Positions 16,273 to 25,085 are shown, counted from the first letter of the stretch. The stretch: 37,504 bases of DNA from CAYUYV01 sp964474635 (GCA_964474635.1 CAYYTT010000019.1:1-37504), one strand, 5' to 3'. Program-made: numbers and translations. Notes: generated by a model from the letters alone, not told the origin.

Positions 16273-16749
16273 TTAAAGCAGCGCATCCATGATCTTGCGC
16301 TCAAAGGTCCGTTTGGTCCCGATGCGCAGATCGTCCGGATCGCTCGCATCGATGGCGTGAACATAGAGGATCGATTGGTCCGCAGACACATCGACGCTCA
16401 ACGTGCCCGGCGTCAGCGTGACCGCATTGGCCAGGATCATGATTTCAATCGGGTCCCGGGTGCTGAGCGGAATTGCAATAATGCCCGGCTTCCAGGACGA
16501 GGCCGGCTGACAGACCGCAATGGCCACCTTCACGCCGGACATCAGAAGTTCATAGAGGAAGACCAGCACGAAGCGCATGATCCGTCCGGCGCGCCGGAAG
16601 TAGCTTTCCGTGCCCTCGAACTGTGAGCGGACCACATAGAGCGAGGCCGTTCCGAGAACGAAGCCGAACACGACATTCAGCAGGCTGTAATTCACCGTGA
16701 TGACGACCCAGGCGACCGCCAGGATGATGTTGACCAGGAAGATGTTCAT
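16273..16749 (-). CDS. mnhE: Na+/H+ antiporter subunit MnhE/MrpE
   Basis: 158-aa subunit E. Two N-terminal membrane helices (FLVNIILAVAWVVITV, LLNVVFGFVLGTASLYVV) are followed by a membrane-associated helix FVLVFLYELLMSGVKVA and a cytoplasmic domain with the family signature ILANAVTLTPGTLSVDV. The length is standard. It starts within the last codons of mnhD (4-bp overlap), so the two are translationally coupled. Confidence 0.95.
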   Translation of the reverse strand: MNIFLVNIILAVAWVVITVNYSLLNVVFGFVLGTASLYVVRSQFEGTESYFRRAGRIMRFVLVFLYELLMSGVKVAIAVCQPASSWKPGIIAIPLSTRDPIEIMILANAVTLTPGTLSVDVSADQSILYVHAIDASDPDDLRIGTKRTFERKIMDALL

Positions 16750-18506
16750 AGGTCGAGCTCCCGCTGCGGCTGGTCGGGCGCGGACACGCCCCCGTCGCCG
16801 GGTGCCGCGTCGTCAAGACCGGGCCAAAGCCCCCCGTCCTTTTTCGACGCCTGCGTGGCGGCGGCATCCTTGGCCGATGCGCCCGTCTGGGACGAGCCAA
16901 TCTCTGAAGAGCTTTTACCCGCGGCCCCTTTCGCCGCGCGTCCATAGTCTGAGGCCTTGTCTTTCTTGCCCGGAATGGCTGGCGGCGCCTCGCCGCGCAG
17001 CGTGGGTCCATCGGCTGCGACAGCGGCGATGTAGACGCTGGTGTCCGTCACCTGGTCGGCCGCGCGCTGGGCGAAGGTCACGAAGGGCGCGGGGTAAAGG
17101 CCCATGAGGGCCGTCAGACCGACCAGCAGAGCGAAGGGAGCCATGGCGGCAAAGCGCGGCGTGGCAAGTGCTGGGGCCTGCGTGTCGCTCTCAGCCTCGT
17201 CATCGTCAGCCCAGAACGCCAGGGCAAAGGCCCGGCCGAGCGCCACCAGGGTGAGAAATCCGGACAGGAGAACCGCGCCCACAGCCAGCGAGGACCCGGC
17301 CTCGAGGCCCGCCTCGACGAGCAAAATCTTGGGCCAAAGACCCCCAAAAGGCGGCGAGCCGGCCATGGAAAAGGCCGACGCCAGCACGAGGGCGGAAAAC
17401 ACCGGCGCGGCCCGATAGAGGCCGCGGCCGCGCAGCCAGGACTGGCCGGCCATGTCGCGCGCGATCCCAACGCCCAGGAACAGCGCCGCCGTCACCACCA
17501 TGGAGTGGAGAATGTAAAGGACCGAGCCCGTCATGGCCGCCGGGCCGAGCGCCAGGCCAAGCAGCATGTAGCCGATGCCGGCCACGACCAGGAAAGCCAC
17601 GAGGCGGCGCAGATCCGACTGGGCGAGCGCTCCAATGGCACCGACCACCATGGTCGTGACGGCGATCCATAGGAACAGAGTGTCGACCCCGGCGGTCGCC
17701 GGGAAAATCAGTGTGAAGACCCGGATCAGCACATAAACGCCGACCTTGGTCAAAAGAGCCGCGAAAAAGGCCGACACGGCGGGCTGGGCCGTGTGGTAGG
17801 AGGCCGGCAACCAGAAAAAGAGCGGGAAGGCCGCCGCCTTCATGCCGAAGGCCATCACATAGAGCACCGCAATGCCGATCACGATGGGCTCATCGCGCCG
17901 GTCGCTCAAGGCAATGGCCAGATCGGCCATATTGAGCGTGCCAGCGACGCCGTAGAGCATGCCCGTCGTCACCAGAAAGATCGTCGTGGCCACGAGGCTG
18001 AGCGTCGTGTATTTCACCGCGCCATCGATCTGTTCGAAGGTCCGCCCGATGATCAGCAGGCCGATGGAGGCGATCAGGATCACCTCGAACCAGACATAGA
18101 GATTGAAGATGTCGCCGGTCAGAAACGCGCCGCACACCCCGGCCATCAGCGCCAGGAGCAGCGGGTAGAATCCGCGCTTTTTGGCGCCCTCATCCACCGT
18201 TTCGGCGGCATGGAACAGGATCACGAGACCGATCACAGCGGCCGCGCACACAAGGCCCGCGCTCAGGGTGTCGGCCACGAAGGTGATGCCGAAGGGCGGC
18301 GCCCAATTGCCCATGGTCATCGTCACGGGCCCTTCGGCCCACACGACCACCATGAGTGCGCCGCTGCTCAGACCCAAGACGCCAAGGGCCAGGGCGGCGA
18401 TGGCGCGGTGGACGGCGACCTGTCCCCAGGCCGCCACGCAAAGCCCCGCCGCGACGAGCGGTATAGCGAGCGGCAGGACGACCAGCCATTCGGTGAAAAT
18501 ACTCAT
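16746..18506 (-). CDS. mnhD: Na+/H+ antiporter subunit MnhD/MrpD
   Basis: 586-aa proton-translocating subunit related to NuoN/NuoM of complex I. About 14 membrane helices; the conserved glutamate helix FNLYVWFEVILIASIGLLII and the AFPLFFWLPASYHTAQPAVSAF and ALAQSDLRRLVAFLVV segments with channel lysine, histidine and arginine are clear. It is longer than usual (about 500 aa) because of a hydrophilic Lys/Ser/Ala-rich tail of about 90 residues (from GKKDKASDY to the end) that should lie on one side of the membrane. It overlaps mnhC and mnhE by 4 bp each. Confidence 0.96.
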   Translation of the reverse strand: MSIFTEWLVVLPLAIPLVAAGLCVAAWGQVAVHRAIAALALGVLGLSSGALMVVVWAEGPVTMTMGNWAPPFGITFVADTLSAGLVCAAAVIGLVILFHAAETVDEGAKKRGFYPLLLALMAGVCGAFLTGDIFNLYVWFEVILIASIGLLIIGRTFEQIDGAVKYTTLSLVATTIFLVTTGMLYGVAGTLNMADLAIALSDRRDEPIVIGIAVLYVMAFGMKAAAFPLFFWLPASYHTAQPAVSAFFAALLTKVGVYVLIRVFTLIFPATAGVDTLFLWIAVTTMVVGAIGALAQSDLRRLVAFLVVAGIGYMLLGLALGPAAMTGSVLYILHSMVVTAALFLGVGIARDMAGQSWLRGRGLYRAAPVFSALVLASAFSMAGSPPFGGLWPKILLVEAGLEAGSSLAVGAVLLSGFLTLVALGRAFALAFWADDDEAESDTQAPALATPRFAAMAPFALLVGLTALMGLYPAPFVTFAQRAADQVTDTSVYIAAVAADGPTLRGEAPPAIPGKKDKASDYGRAAKGAAGKSSSEIGSSQTGASAKDAAATQASKKDGGLWPGLDDAAPGDGGVSAPDQPQRELDL

Positions 18507-18961
18507 GCCCGCGCTCCCTGGGCCCGCGCTCCCTGGGCCCGCACGCCCTGGGCCTGCGGTCCTTGAACGTCGAGGGCGTCCGGCCCCTCATCGCCGTCCG
18601 GCGGCGTCACCGCCGGCTCGGCGATGCGCATCTCGGACGTGTCGATGGTCGCCAGGTCCTTGTAGGTCCGGAACGCCAGCACCAGGATGAAGGCGAACAA
18701 AGAAAAACTGATCACGATGGCGGTCAGGATCAGGGCCTGGGGCAAGGAATTGGCCGCGGCGCTGTCCAGCACCTTTTCGGTGCCCGGAATGATGGGCGGA
18801 ATGTCCCGCGTCAGACGCCCGGACGTGAAAATCAACAGATTGGCCGCGTTTCCGAGCACCAGGATCCCAAGCAGGATGCGGAAGAACGAGCGCGAAAGCA
18901 TCATGTAGACGCTGACCGCGAAAAGAAGACCCACCAGGGCCGCAAAGATCGGCTCCATCAC
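18503..18961 (-). CDS. mnhC: Na+/H+ antiporter subunit MnhC/MrpC
   Basis: 152-aa subunit related to NuoK. Three membrane helices: IFAALVGLLFAVSVYMML, LGILVLGNAANLLIF with the family GNAANLLI, and ALILTAIVISFSLFAFILVLAF (ALILTAIVI is a hallmark). Typical MrpC is near 115 aa; here an extra tail of about 40 residues ends in repeats of the type AQGARAQG, encoded by 15-bp DNA repeats. It overlaps mnhB and mnhD by 4 bp. Confidence 0.95.
   Translation of the reverse strand: MMEPIFAALVGLLFAVSVYMMLSRSFFRILLGILVLGNAANLLIFTSGRLTRDIPPIIPGTEKVLDSAAANSLPQALILTAIVISFSLFAFILVLAFRTYKDLATIDTSEMRIAEPAVTPPDGDEGPDALDVQGPQAQGVRAQGARAQGARA
18508..18567 (-). repeat. 15-bp coding tandem repeat in mnhC tail
   Basis: About four units of 15 bp, consensus GCCCGCGCTCCCTGG on the + strand, encoding QGARA-type pentapeptides at the C-terminus of MnhC and ending at the start of mnhD. 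Confidence 0.85.
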
Positions 18962-19371
18962 TCCGCCTCCTCAAGACCAAGCGCGAGCGCCGTGATTGTT
19001 CCGACCACAACGAGCCACACGCCGATGTCAAAGACGACGGGTGTGGCGATGAATTTCATGTCCGGGTCCATTTCCGGGATGTACCACTTGCCGGTCAAAA
19101 AGGGCTGCTCGAAAAACAGGGACGGCAGACCGCTCAGACCCGCGATCACAAGACCGGCGCCGGCGAGGGCCAGGGGATGGACGCGCAGGGCCCGCCGGGC
19201 CGCCGCCGGCCCTTCGGTGATGGCGTAAAGGGCAATGGCCGAGGCTGCGATCAGCCCACCGATAAACCCGCCGCCCGGTTCGTTGTGTCCGCGGAACAGG
19301 ACGAAGACGGAAAACACCAGGGTCAGGCTGACGACCAGAGGCATGGCCGTTTTCAGGATCAGGGAATTCAT
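18958..19371 (-). CDS. mnhB: Na+/H+ antiporter subunit MnhB/MrpB
   Basis: 137-aa subunit with four membrane helices and the family sequence FRGHNEPGGGFIGGLIAASAIALY, then a second conserved segment FDIGVWLVVVGTITALALGLEE. Standard length. It overlaps mnhA and mnhC by 4 bp each (ATGA-type junctions). Confidence 0.96.
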   Translation of the reverse strand: MNSLILKTAMPLVVSLTLVFSVFVLFRGHNEPGGGFIGGLIAASAIALYAITEGPAAARRALRVHPLALAGAGLVIAGLSGLPSLFFEQPFLTGKWYIPEMDPDMKFIATPVVFDIGVWLVVVGTITALALGLEEAE

Positions 19372-21710
19372 CGGCTCACCCCCTTGTCTGCGCGCCCGCG
19401 CACGACCGCACCCATGAGGGCAAGGGCCGACACGCCCGCGATCATCACCACAGAGATTTCACCGAAGGTATCGAGCGCGCGGAAATCCACCAGGATCACA
19501 TTGACCACGTTGCGCCCATAGGCCGCGAGATAGGAGGCATCGGCAAAATAAGTGCTGAGCGTCATGTCCAGCGGCTCGGCCGTGATCGACCACAGGCAGC
19601 AGGTCACTAACACCCCGACGGCGAGCGCGATGCCGCCATCGCGCAGGCGCATGGACATGGACCGTTCGTCATGGCCATCCACGGGCAGGCGCAACAGGAC
19701 GATGGACAAGATCACCACCGAGAGCGTTTCCACCATGAATTGGGTAAAGGCGAGGTCCGGCGCGCCGAACAGCAGGAAAATAAGTGCCACGGCCGTGCCG
19801 AGAACGCCCGTCACAAGCGTGGCGAACAGGCGGTTCTGGAGGAAATTGATCGCAAGCGCGCCCGCCGCAGCCACCACCACGATGCCAAGGACATAAAAAT
19901 CGACCGGGCCCGTCAGATCCGGCGCGATGGGCAGCCCCAGCACGAGCGGCACGCACAGCGCCGCCGCCAGGACCGCGAACGTCACGCACATATAAGTGCT
20001 CAGTTCCCCATCCTGGAGCCGTGCCGTAATGGCGCGCGCGCCCTGGCGCAAGCCGAGAAGCGCCTGGTCGTAGCCCCGGTCCGGACCCCACAGGCCGCCC
20101 GTGCGCGCGATCAGCATATCGCGCAGGCTTGGACCGTTCCGGTAGACCAGGAACGCGCCAACCAGGGTCAGCACACTGAGCACGAGAGGCAGGTTGACGC
20201 CGCTCCACAGGTGAAGGTCCACCGCCTTGGCCTTCGGCGCGATGGACTGCACCGCCGGGCCGATCAAGGCCTCGCCGGTCCAGTGCAGATCGACAACGGC
20301 GAGCAGCCCGAGAACCGCGAGCACCATGGCGCCCAGCCACAAGGAGGGCGAGCCCTCATGGGGCGGCTTTGGTGTGGGCACTCGCGGCCCGAGGAACGGG
20401 CGCAATCCCGCCAGGGCGCCGGCCGCGCCCATCAAAATGTTGCCCGCGACGGCCACGGCTGTCACCAGGATCGCCCCGTCGGCCGCGAGCGTGCCTTTGT
20501 AAATGATTTCTTTGGCCAGAAAGCCCACGAAAGGCGGCACACCGGCCATGGACAGGACCGCCAGCCCACCTGCCACGGCCGTGAGCGGCATGGCCCGACC
20601 CAGGCCGCTTAAAATGGTGGCGTCACGCGTCCCCGTGCCGTGATCGACACTGCCCGCCACCATGAACAGGGCGCCCTTGAAGAGGGAATGGGCGAACAGA
20701 TAGGCCATGGCCGCGGTCACGGCATAATCGGTTCCCACACCGAGCAGCATCACCAGAAGACCAAGGCTCGCCATGGTCGTGTAGGCCAGAATGCGTTTGA
20801 GATCACTTTGCCGGATCGCGAGCACGGTGCCCGCCAGGAACGTGGCCGCGCCAAAGGCAATCAACGTGACTTCCCACAGGGCCGTGCCGCCCATGGCCGG
20901 GTGGATCCGCGCCAGCAGATAAACGCCCGCCTTCACCATGGTCGCTGAGTGGAGATAGGCGCTGACCGGCGTTGGCGCTTCCATGGCGTTGGGCAGCCAG
21001 AAATGGAACGGCACTTGCGCCGATTTCGTGATGGCCCCGAACAGCAGCAGGACAAACAGGGCCGTATAGGTGCCGTGCTCGCGGAAGAGATCGCCCTTGG
21101 CCAGGAGCACGGAGAAATCCAGGCTGCCGCCGATCCCCGCCATGAGCACAAGGCCCGCCAGCATGATCAGCCCGCCGCCCCCGGTGACCACGAGGGCTTG
21201 AACGGCCGCCCGGCGCGAGGCGGCCTTGCCGTGTCCAAAACCGATCAACAGGAAGGAAGTGAGGGAGGTTAGCTCCCAGAAAACGAAAAAGGCGATGACG
21301 TTATCGGCCAGAACGAGCCCGAGCATCGAGGCCATGAAGGCGAGCAGAAATCCTAAGAACCGCCCAAGATCCTTGTGCGTTTTCAGATAGGCCGCCGCGT
21401 AGAGGATGATGAAGGTGCCGATGCCGGTGATGAGCAGCGCGAACAAAAGCGAGAGCCCGTCGAGGTAAAACGCAAGCTCGATTCCCCTGCCCTGGCCGGC
21501 CTCTCCGCCGATCCCCCGCAAGGCCGGCACCCAGGGTGTACTTTCCCGGACGGGCTCGCCATGGGACACCGGACCGATGGCGCGTGCGAAATAAACGAAC
21601 AGGCTCGCCGGCAGCGCCGCGAGCACCCAGCCGGTCGCCGCACCTGCAAACCGCCGGATCAGGGGCGCCGCAAAGGCAAGGATAAAGCCTGAAAGGACCG
21701 CTACTAGCAT
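19368..21710 (-). CDS. mnhA: Na+/H+ antiporter subunit MnhA/MrpA
   Basis: 780-aa largest subunit, related to NuoL, with an appended MbhD/E-like C-terminal region. About 20 membrane helices. The proton-channel signatures FFVFWELTSLTSFLLIGF, VPFHFWLPNAMEAPTPVSAYLHSATMVK and IRQSDLKRILAYTTMASLG are present; the C-terminal part (from about residue 610) has LLFGAPDLAFTQFMVETLSVVIL, typical of full-length MrpA. The ATG at 21710 is chosen; an in-frame GTG at 21722 directly after AGGGG is a possible alternative. First gene of a seven-gene operon; the 243 bp before it are shared with a divergent acyltransferase gene and hold two palindromes, GCCCGCGGGC (21846) and CGCCCTTAAGGGCG (21900). Confidence 0.95.
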   Translation of the reverse strand: MLVAVLSGFILAFAAPLIRRFAGAATGWVLAALPASLFVYFARAIGPVSHGEPVRESTPWVPALRGIGGEAGQGRGIELAFYLDGLSLLFALLITGIGTFIILYAAAYLKTHKDLGRFLGFLLAFMASMLGLVLADNVIAFFVFWELTSLTSFLLIGFGHGKAASRRAAVQALVVTGGGGLIMLAGLVLMAGIGGSLDFSVLLAKGDLFREHGTYTALFVLLLFGAITKSAQVPFHFWLPNAMEAPTPVSAYLHSATMVKAGVYLLARIHPAMGGTALWEVTLIAFGAATFLAGTVLAIRQSDLKRILAYTTMASLGLLVMLLGVGTDYAVTAAMAYLFAHSLFKGALFMVAGSVDHGTGTRDATILSGLGRAMPLTAVAGGLAVLSMAGVPPFVGFLAKEIIYKGTLAADGAILVTAVAVAGNILMGAAGALAGLRPFLGPRVPTPKPPHEGSPSLWLGAMVLAVLGLLAVVDLHWTGEALIGPAVQSIAPKAKAVDLHLWSGVNLPLVLSVLTLVGAFLVYRNGPSLRDMLIARTGGLWGPDRGYDQALLGLRQGARAITARLQDGELSTYMCVTFAVLAAALCVPLVLGLPIAPDLTGPVDFYVLGIVVVAAAGALAINFLQNRLFATLVTGVLGTAVALIFLLFGAPDLAFTQFMVETLSVVILSIVLLRLPVDGHDERSMSMRLRDGGIALAVGVLVTCCLWSITAEPLDMTLSTYFADASYLAAYGRNVVNVILVDFRALDTFGEISVVMIAGVSALALMGAVVRGRADKGVSR

Positions 21711-21953
21711 GTCTGCCGTCACCCCCTACCGTCTCGACGCCGTAGCCTGCCAAATCGAAGCCGGCGCCGGAAGGACTTTCTGCGCAGAACGTCGACGTCC
21801 CGCTTAAGCGACCCCATCCCACACTGACACTGTTTTAGATGTAGTGCCCGCGGGCCAAGCGGTTAGGGTGCATCCGCGCGCGGGACAAACCCGCATGCAC
21901 GCCCTTAAGGGCGCTCTAATCCCCAAACCACCGGTCCAGGAGTGCATCGCGCC

Positions 21954-22676
21954 ATGATCCGCGACCACCGTCCCTATTGGCTGCGTCAGCTGATGACCGG
22001 GTTTGAGGCATGCTACCGCCGCCATTTTCTCGATCCCGCCTTCGAAACGGTCGGCGCGGACTGCATGGTCGCCAAGCCCTGGCATGTGCATGTCTTCGGG
22101 CCCCATGTCACCCTGGGGGAGCATGTGGAAATCAGGGCAACGGCGGAAGACCCGGTCCGGTTCACGACCTGGCCCGGGCCGGACGGCCACGGCCGCATCG
22201 AGATCGGGGCCTGCGCCCTCATTGGCCCTGGCGTGCGCCTTCAGTCGGCCCGGTCCATCGACCTCCAGGACGGGGCCATGCTGGCCTCCAAGGTGCTGAT
22301 CACCGATGCGGACTGGCACGGGCTGCACGACCGGGTCTCCGCGCCGGGCCGGGCCTTGCCGGTGGTCATCGGCGAGAACGCCTGGATCGGCGACAGCGCC
22401 ATAATTCTCAAGGGCTCGCGGATCGGCCGTAACGCCATTGTCGGTGCGGGCGCCGTGGTGCGGGGACTGGTGCCCGACAATGCGGTGGCGCTCGGCAATC
22501 CGGCGCAAGTCGTGCGCATGCTCGATCCGGATGAGCCCGTTGTGGGCCGGCGCACCATTTTCGAGGGGCGCGAGAGCGGCTACGAGCAAAGCCGCGCCCT
22601 CAACGAGGTGGCCTTGCGCGGAAACACCTTTGCGGCCTGGCTGCGCAGCCGGCTGTTTCCCCGCCGCGGTGATTGA
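21954..22676 (+). CDS. Left-handed beta-helix acyltransferase
   Basis: 240-aa hexapeptide-repeat (LbetaH) O-acyl/acetyltransferase. A helical N-terminus (YWLRQLMTGFEACYRRHF) precedes irregular hexapeptide turns from about residue 35 to 195; the catalytic-type histidine is in ITDADWHGLHD. VIGENAWIGDSAIILKGSRIGRNAIVGAGAVV and GNPAQVVR are classic for the maltose/galactoside/xenobiotic acetyltransferase group. The ATG at 21954 follows CAGGAG by 11 nt; a GTG at 21942 overlaps that site and is less likely. Substrate unknown; no polysaccharide genes adjoin it. It diverges from mnhA and converges on the DUF2336 gene (15 bp between the stops). Confidence 0.9.
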   Translation: MIRDHRPYWLRQLMTGFEACYRRHFLDPAFETVGADCMVAKPWHVHVFGPHVTLGEHVEIRATAEDPVRFTTWPGPDGHGRIEIGACALIGPGVRLQSARSIDLQDGAMLASKVLITDADWHGLHDRVSAPGRALPVVIGENAWIGDSAIILKGSRIGRNAIVGAGAVVRGLVPDNAVALGNPAQVVRMLDPDEPVVGRRTIFEGRESGYEQSRALNEVALRGNTFAAWLRSRLFPRRGD

Positions 22677-22691
22677 GCCCCACCCTTGCCC

Positions 22692-23876
22692 TCAGACCAG
22701 TTCGACCCGATCCCACAGGGTGAGGGAGGCCAGCGATTGCTCCCGGCTAAGACCGGAGAAGATCCGCCCTATGCGGTCCACCTGTTGGGCCGGGCGGGCC
22801 TGGCCGCTGCGGCGGTAATCCAGCGTCAAGAACAGCGACGTGAACTGGCTGAGATCGAGATCGAGGGCCTTGCACAGGACCGCGATCGACTCGCCGCTTG
22901 GGTCCGAGAGCACACGGCGGACCGTCTGTGGGCCGATACTCAAGCGCCGGGCCGCGTCCCGGGCGAAGTCCGGAAGGTTTCCAGCGCGCACGTGGGCAAG
23001 CATGGCCGAGATGGGCCCGAACTTGGCGAGCCGGTCCCGCCCCAGGCTCGCCGCCTCATCGAAGGCGGGCTTGAGCCCCCCGTAACCGTCCGCCGCCAGG
23101 TCCTCCAGGACACGGTCGACCCGGTCCGGCGTGATCGCGAAGCGCTCCAAAATGTCCCGGCGCAGGCTCGAAGCGGCGCTCCAGAACAATTGGTGGGCAA
23201 GCCCGGCCGACAGATCGGGCCGCGCGGCGAGCGCGGCCGCAATTTCCGGATTGCCGCCCAACGCCTTGATGATCCGCGCAAAGGCATTTTGCGAGACCTG
23301 CGCCGTCTCATTGCGCAGCAGGGCCAGGGAGACGTCGGCCTCCCCATAGCTCACCAGCGCATCGCTCACCTGGGCGCCGATGCGGGGACGCTCGGCCACC
23401 GCGAGGCGATGGCCATGGGAGCGTGCGCACGCCCCGGTGATCTGCTCCTCGGCGACGGCCGGCGAGGCCTTCAGCAGCGGCCCCGCGACCGAGGCCTCGT
23501 CCTCCAAGAGCCAGTCGAACAGTTTGCGCGGCGGCTCCGCAAGATCGGCAAGGCTTTCGGCCAGCCGGCTGCGAATGGCGATTTCCGCGTCGCGAACGAG
23601 GCCAACGAGAATATCGTCGATCAGCAAGCGTTCTTTTTCCGTCCGCTCCCGATCATTGCCCAGAAGGCCGGCTATTTTCTCCAGCAGCGCTTCCTGCGCT
23701 TCCTTGCGCCGCCGTCCGGCGAGGGTCGCCAGGCTCAGCAAGCCCTCACTCCCTTTCTGAACGTCGCCCGTTTCCTGCGCACCGCTTGCCTGCCCCGAAC
23801 CACTCTTTTGCGGTAACCCATCTGTCCCTTGCGCGCCGTCCACAGGGGTGCGCGCTGTCTTTGACACGGCTGACAT
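22692..23876 (-). CDS. DUF2336 domain protein
   Basis: 394-aa protein of the DUF2336 family, alphaproteobacterial proteins of HEAT-like helical repeats with no settled function. Seen: the family opening EALLEKIAGLL...FTEKERLLIDDILVGLVRDAEIAIRSRLAESLA-like helices, then successive helix pairs (VSDALVSYGEADVSLALLRN; FARIIKALGGNPEIAAALAAR) and a C-terminal IAVLCKALDLDLSQFTSLFL. The first 50 residues are low-complexity. I prefer the ATG at 23876, 6 nt after GAGGAG; ATGs at 23882 and 23894 overlap or precede that site. No membrane segment, so cytosolic. Upstream lies a region with several short tandem repeats. Confidence 0.88.
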   Translation of the reverse strand: MSAVSKTARTPVDGAQGTDGLPQKSGSGQASGAQETGDVQKGSEGLLSLATLAGRRRKEAQEALLEKIAGLLGNDRERTEKERLLIDDILVGLVRDAEIAIRSRLAESLADLAEPPRKLFDWLLEDEASVAGPLLKASPAVAEEQITGACARSHGHRLAVAERPRIGAQVSDALVSYGEADVSLALLRNETAQVSQNAFARIIKALGGNPEIAAALAARPDLSAGLAHQLFWSAASSLRRDILERFAITPDRVDRVLEDLAADGYGGLKPAFDEAASLGRDRLAKFGPISAMLAHVRAGNLPDFARDAARRLSIGPQTVRRVLSDPSGESIAVLCKALDLDLSQFTSLFLTLDYRRSGQARPAQQVDRIGRIFSGLSREQSLASLTLWDRVELV

Positions 23877-24017
23877 CGCCATCTCCTCGCCCATCCAGCC
23901 GGCACTAGACGCCCCTTATGGTGAAGACGGAGTGAAAGGCTGATCGGCAGAGGCGGCCGGACATGCTACGCACTGCAAGGGCCGTTGTGCTACGCTCAAA
24001 GGGTGAGGTGGTGTAGC

Positions 24018-24068
24018 CGCATCACGCTCAAGGCCGCGACCGCGACCCGGCGCTGTTGGGCCGCCCCG
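24018..24068 (-). repeat. Dispersed intergenic element, partial copy C
   Basis: Read on the minus strand, this 51-bp stretch aligns without gaps to the element at 24925-25020 (shared GCGCCGG and TCGCGGCCTT-AGCG core), with roughly a quarter of positions different by eye. It lacks the distal half and no terminator follows. Confidence 0.5.
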
Positions 24069-24090
24069 GCGAAGCATCCCCGGCGCATGG

Positions 24091-24187
24091 GCGCCGCGCG
24101 AATAGGGCGCCGCGCGAATAGGGCGCCGCGCGAATAGGGCGACGTTGCTTTGAGTTTACGGTGTTCCACGAGTTTACGGTGATCCAC
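24091..24187. repeat. 16-bp array followed by an 18-bp duplication
   Basis: Three perfect copies of GCGCCGCGCGAATAGG at 24091-24138, then an 18-bp unit starting GAGTTTACGGTG repeated at 24152-24169 and 24170-24187 with one difference. Both are non-coding, in the 380 bp between the DUF2336 start and the lipoprotein gene. Confidence 0.9.
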
Positions 24188-24260
24188 ACTGTTCACTAGA
24201 CGCTCCAGGCGGCGTGGGGGCGGTTTTAGACCGGGCCTTTCAAACAGAGGACAAGATGCC

Positions 24261-24629
24261 ATGGCGATCAGGGGTGCGAAGACCGGTGCGGCAGCAAGCG
24301 GGATGGCCCGCCGACGCAGCCTCCAGAGCGCGGTGCTGGTCGCGGGGTCCCTTGCCCTGGCCGCCGGCCTGGGGGCCTGCGCCGACCGCACCGACCCGGC
24401 CATCAAGAATACGGCGAGCTACCAGACCGGCTATTCGGACGGCTGCGCCACGGCCAACCAGCGCATCGCCGGCTTTCGCAAAACCGAAAAGCGCAATGAG
24501 ATCCTGTTCCGGACCGATGAGGCCTATCGGATCGGCTGGAACCAGGGTTTCGGCACCTGCGGTGGCCGGGAGAGCCCCTTGAGCGATGATTTCCTGCAGG
24601 ACGACCGGTTCGACCAGGGCCCGATCTGA
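24261..24629 (+). CDS. Small lipoprotein
   Basis: 122-aa predicted lipoprotein. A basic start (MARRRSLQ) and hydrophobic run lead into the lipobox LGAC (Cys40), after which the mature part of about 82 residues has two further cysteines (YSDGCATA, GFGTCGG). The pattern ASYQTGYSDGC...AYRIGWNQGF resembles small outer-membrane or periplasmic lipoproteins of alphaproteobacteria with no known role. The ATG at 24261 has GAGGA 8 nt upstream. The residue after the lipid-bearing Cys is Ala, not Asp, which would favour outer-membrane sorting under the enterobacterial rule. It is followed by about 490 bp of repeat-rich non-coding DNA. Confidence 0.82.
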   Translation: MAIRGAKTGAAASGMARRRSLQSAVLVAGSLALAAGLGACADRTDPAIKNTASYQTGYSDGCATANQRIAGFRKTEKRNEILFRTDEAYRIGWNQGFGTCGGRESPLSDDFLQDDRFDQGPI

Positions 24630-24780
24630 TCGGGTCCCGTCAAAGGCGTGATCTGGTGACCCCGGTCAGCGGTTGATCGGGTCACCCCTTTGCGGTCCGT
24701 GGCCTCGGGCCGATTCTTTTCCGGCACGGCACAACACGGAGCCCGGTCGCGGTGATGAGAGCGCCGGACTGTTCGATCCC

Positions 24781-24844
24781 AGACCACCGGGTGACCAGAC
24801 CACCGGGCGACCAGTTCAGCGAGCGACCAGACCAGCCGGCGAGA
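24781..24844. repeat. 16-bp tandem array, four units
   Basis: Four consecutive 16-bp units: AGACCACCGGGTGACC, AGACCACCGGGCGACC, AGTTCAGCGAGCGACC and AGACCAGCCGGCGAGA. The first two differ at one base; the others are diverged but keep the spacing. Non-coding. Confidence 0.85.
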
Positions 24845-24924
24845 AGTCCGGATCAGTCTGAAGCCAGCGCGCCGCCCGTCTAGTTTTGGTTTCGCTCCCG
24901 CGCCCCCATCGCAGCCTTGCGGAC

Positions 24925-25020
24925 GCTCCGCGAGGGCGGCGCAACGGCGCCGGCCCGCCGTCGCGGCCTTAAGCGCGGTGCAGATTAATCGCCCGGCGCT
25001 CTAATCGCCCCGCGCCCTAC
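24925..25020 (+). repeat. Dispersed intergenic element, copy A
   Basis: A GC-rich stretch with core GCCGTCGCGGCCTTAAGCGC, then GGTGCAGATTAATCGC and GCGCTCTAATCGCC. It has a diverged copy on the minus strand at 33112-33240 and a partial one at 24018-24068. A strong terminator hairpin follows directly. Confidence 0.6.
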
Positions 25021-25036
25021 GAAATGCCAGAGATGG

Positions 25037-25072
25037 AAAAACGCCCCGGACCGTTTGGCCCGGGGCGTTTTT
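25037..25072. terminator. Bidirectional Rho-independent terminator
   Basis: AAAAACGCCCCGG (25037-25049) pairs perfectly with CCGGGGCGTTTTT (25060-25072) across a 10-base loop. The A-run/T-run ends make it work on either strand, as expected between the convergent lipoprotein and metalloprotease genes. Confidence 0.92.
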
Positions 25073-25085
25073 CGTCACGTGCGCT

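Noticed and set aside
21900..21913. Perfect palindrome CGCCCTTAAGGGCG upstream of the acyltransferase as an operator
   Set aside because: Plausible but single and short, with no second site or known regulator; noted under mnhA only.
24091..24844. Possible CRISPR array from the repeated units
   Set aside because: Units are directly adjacent with no spacers, far shorter than CRISPR repeats, and no cas genes are present.
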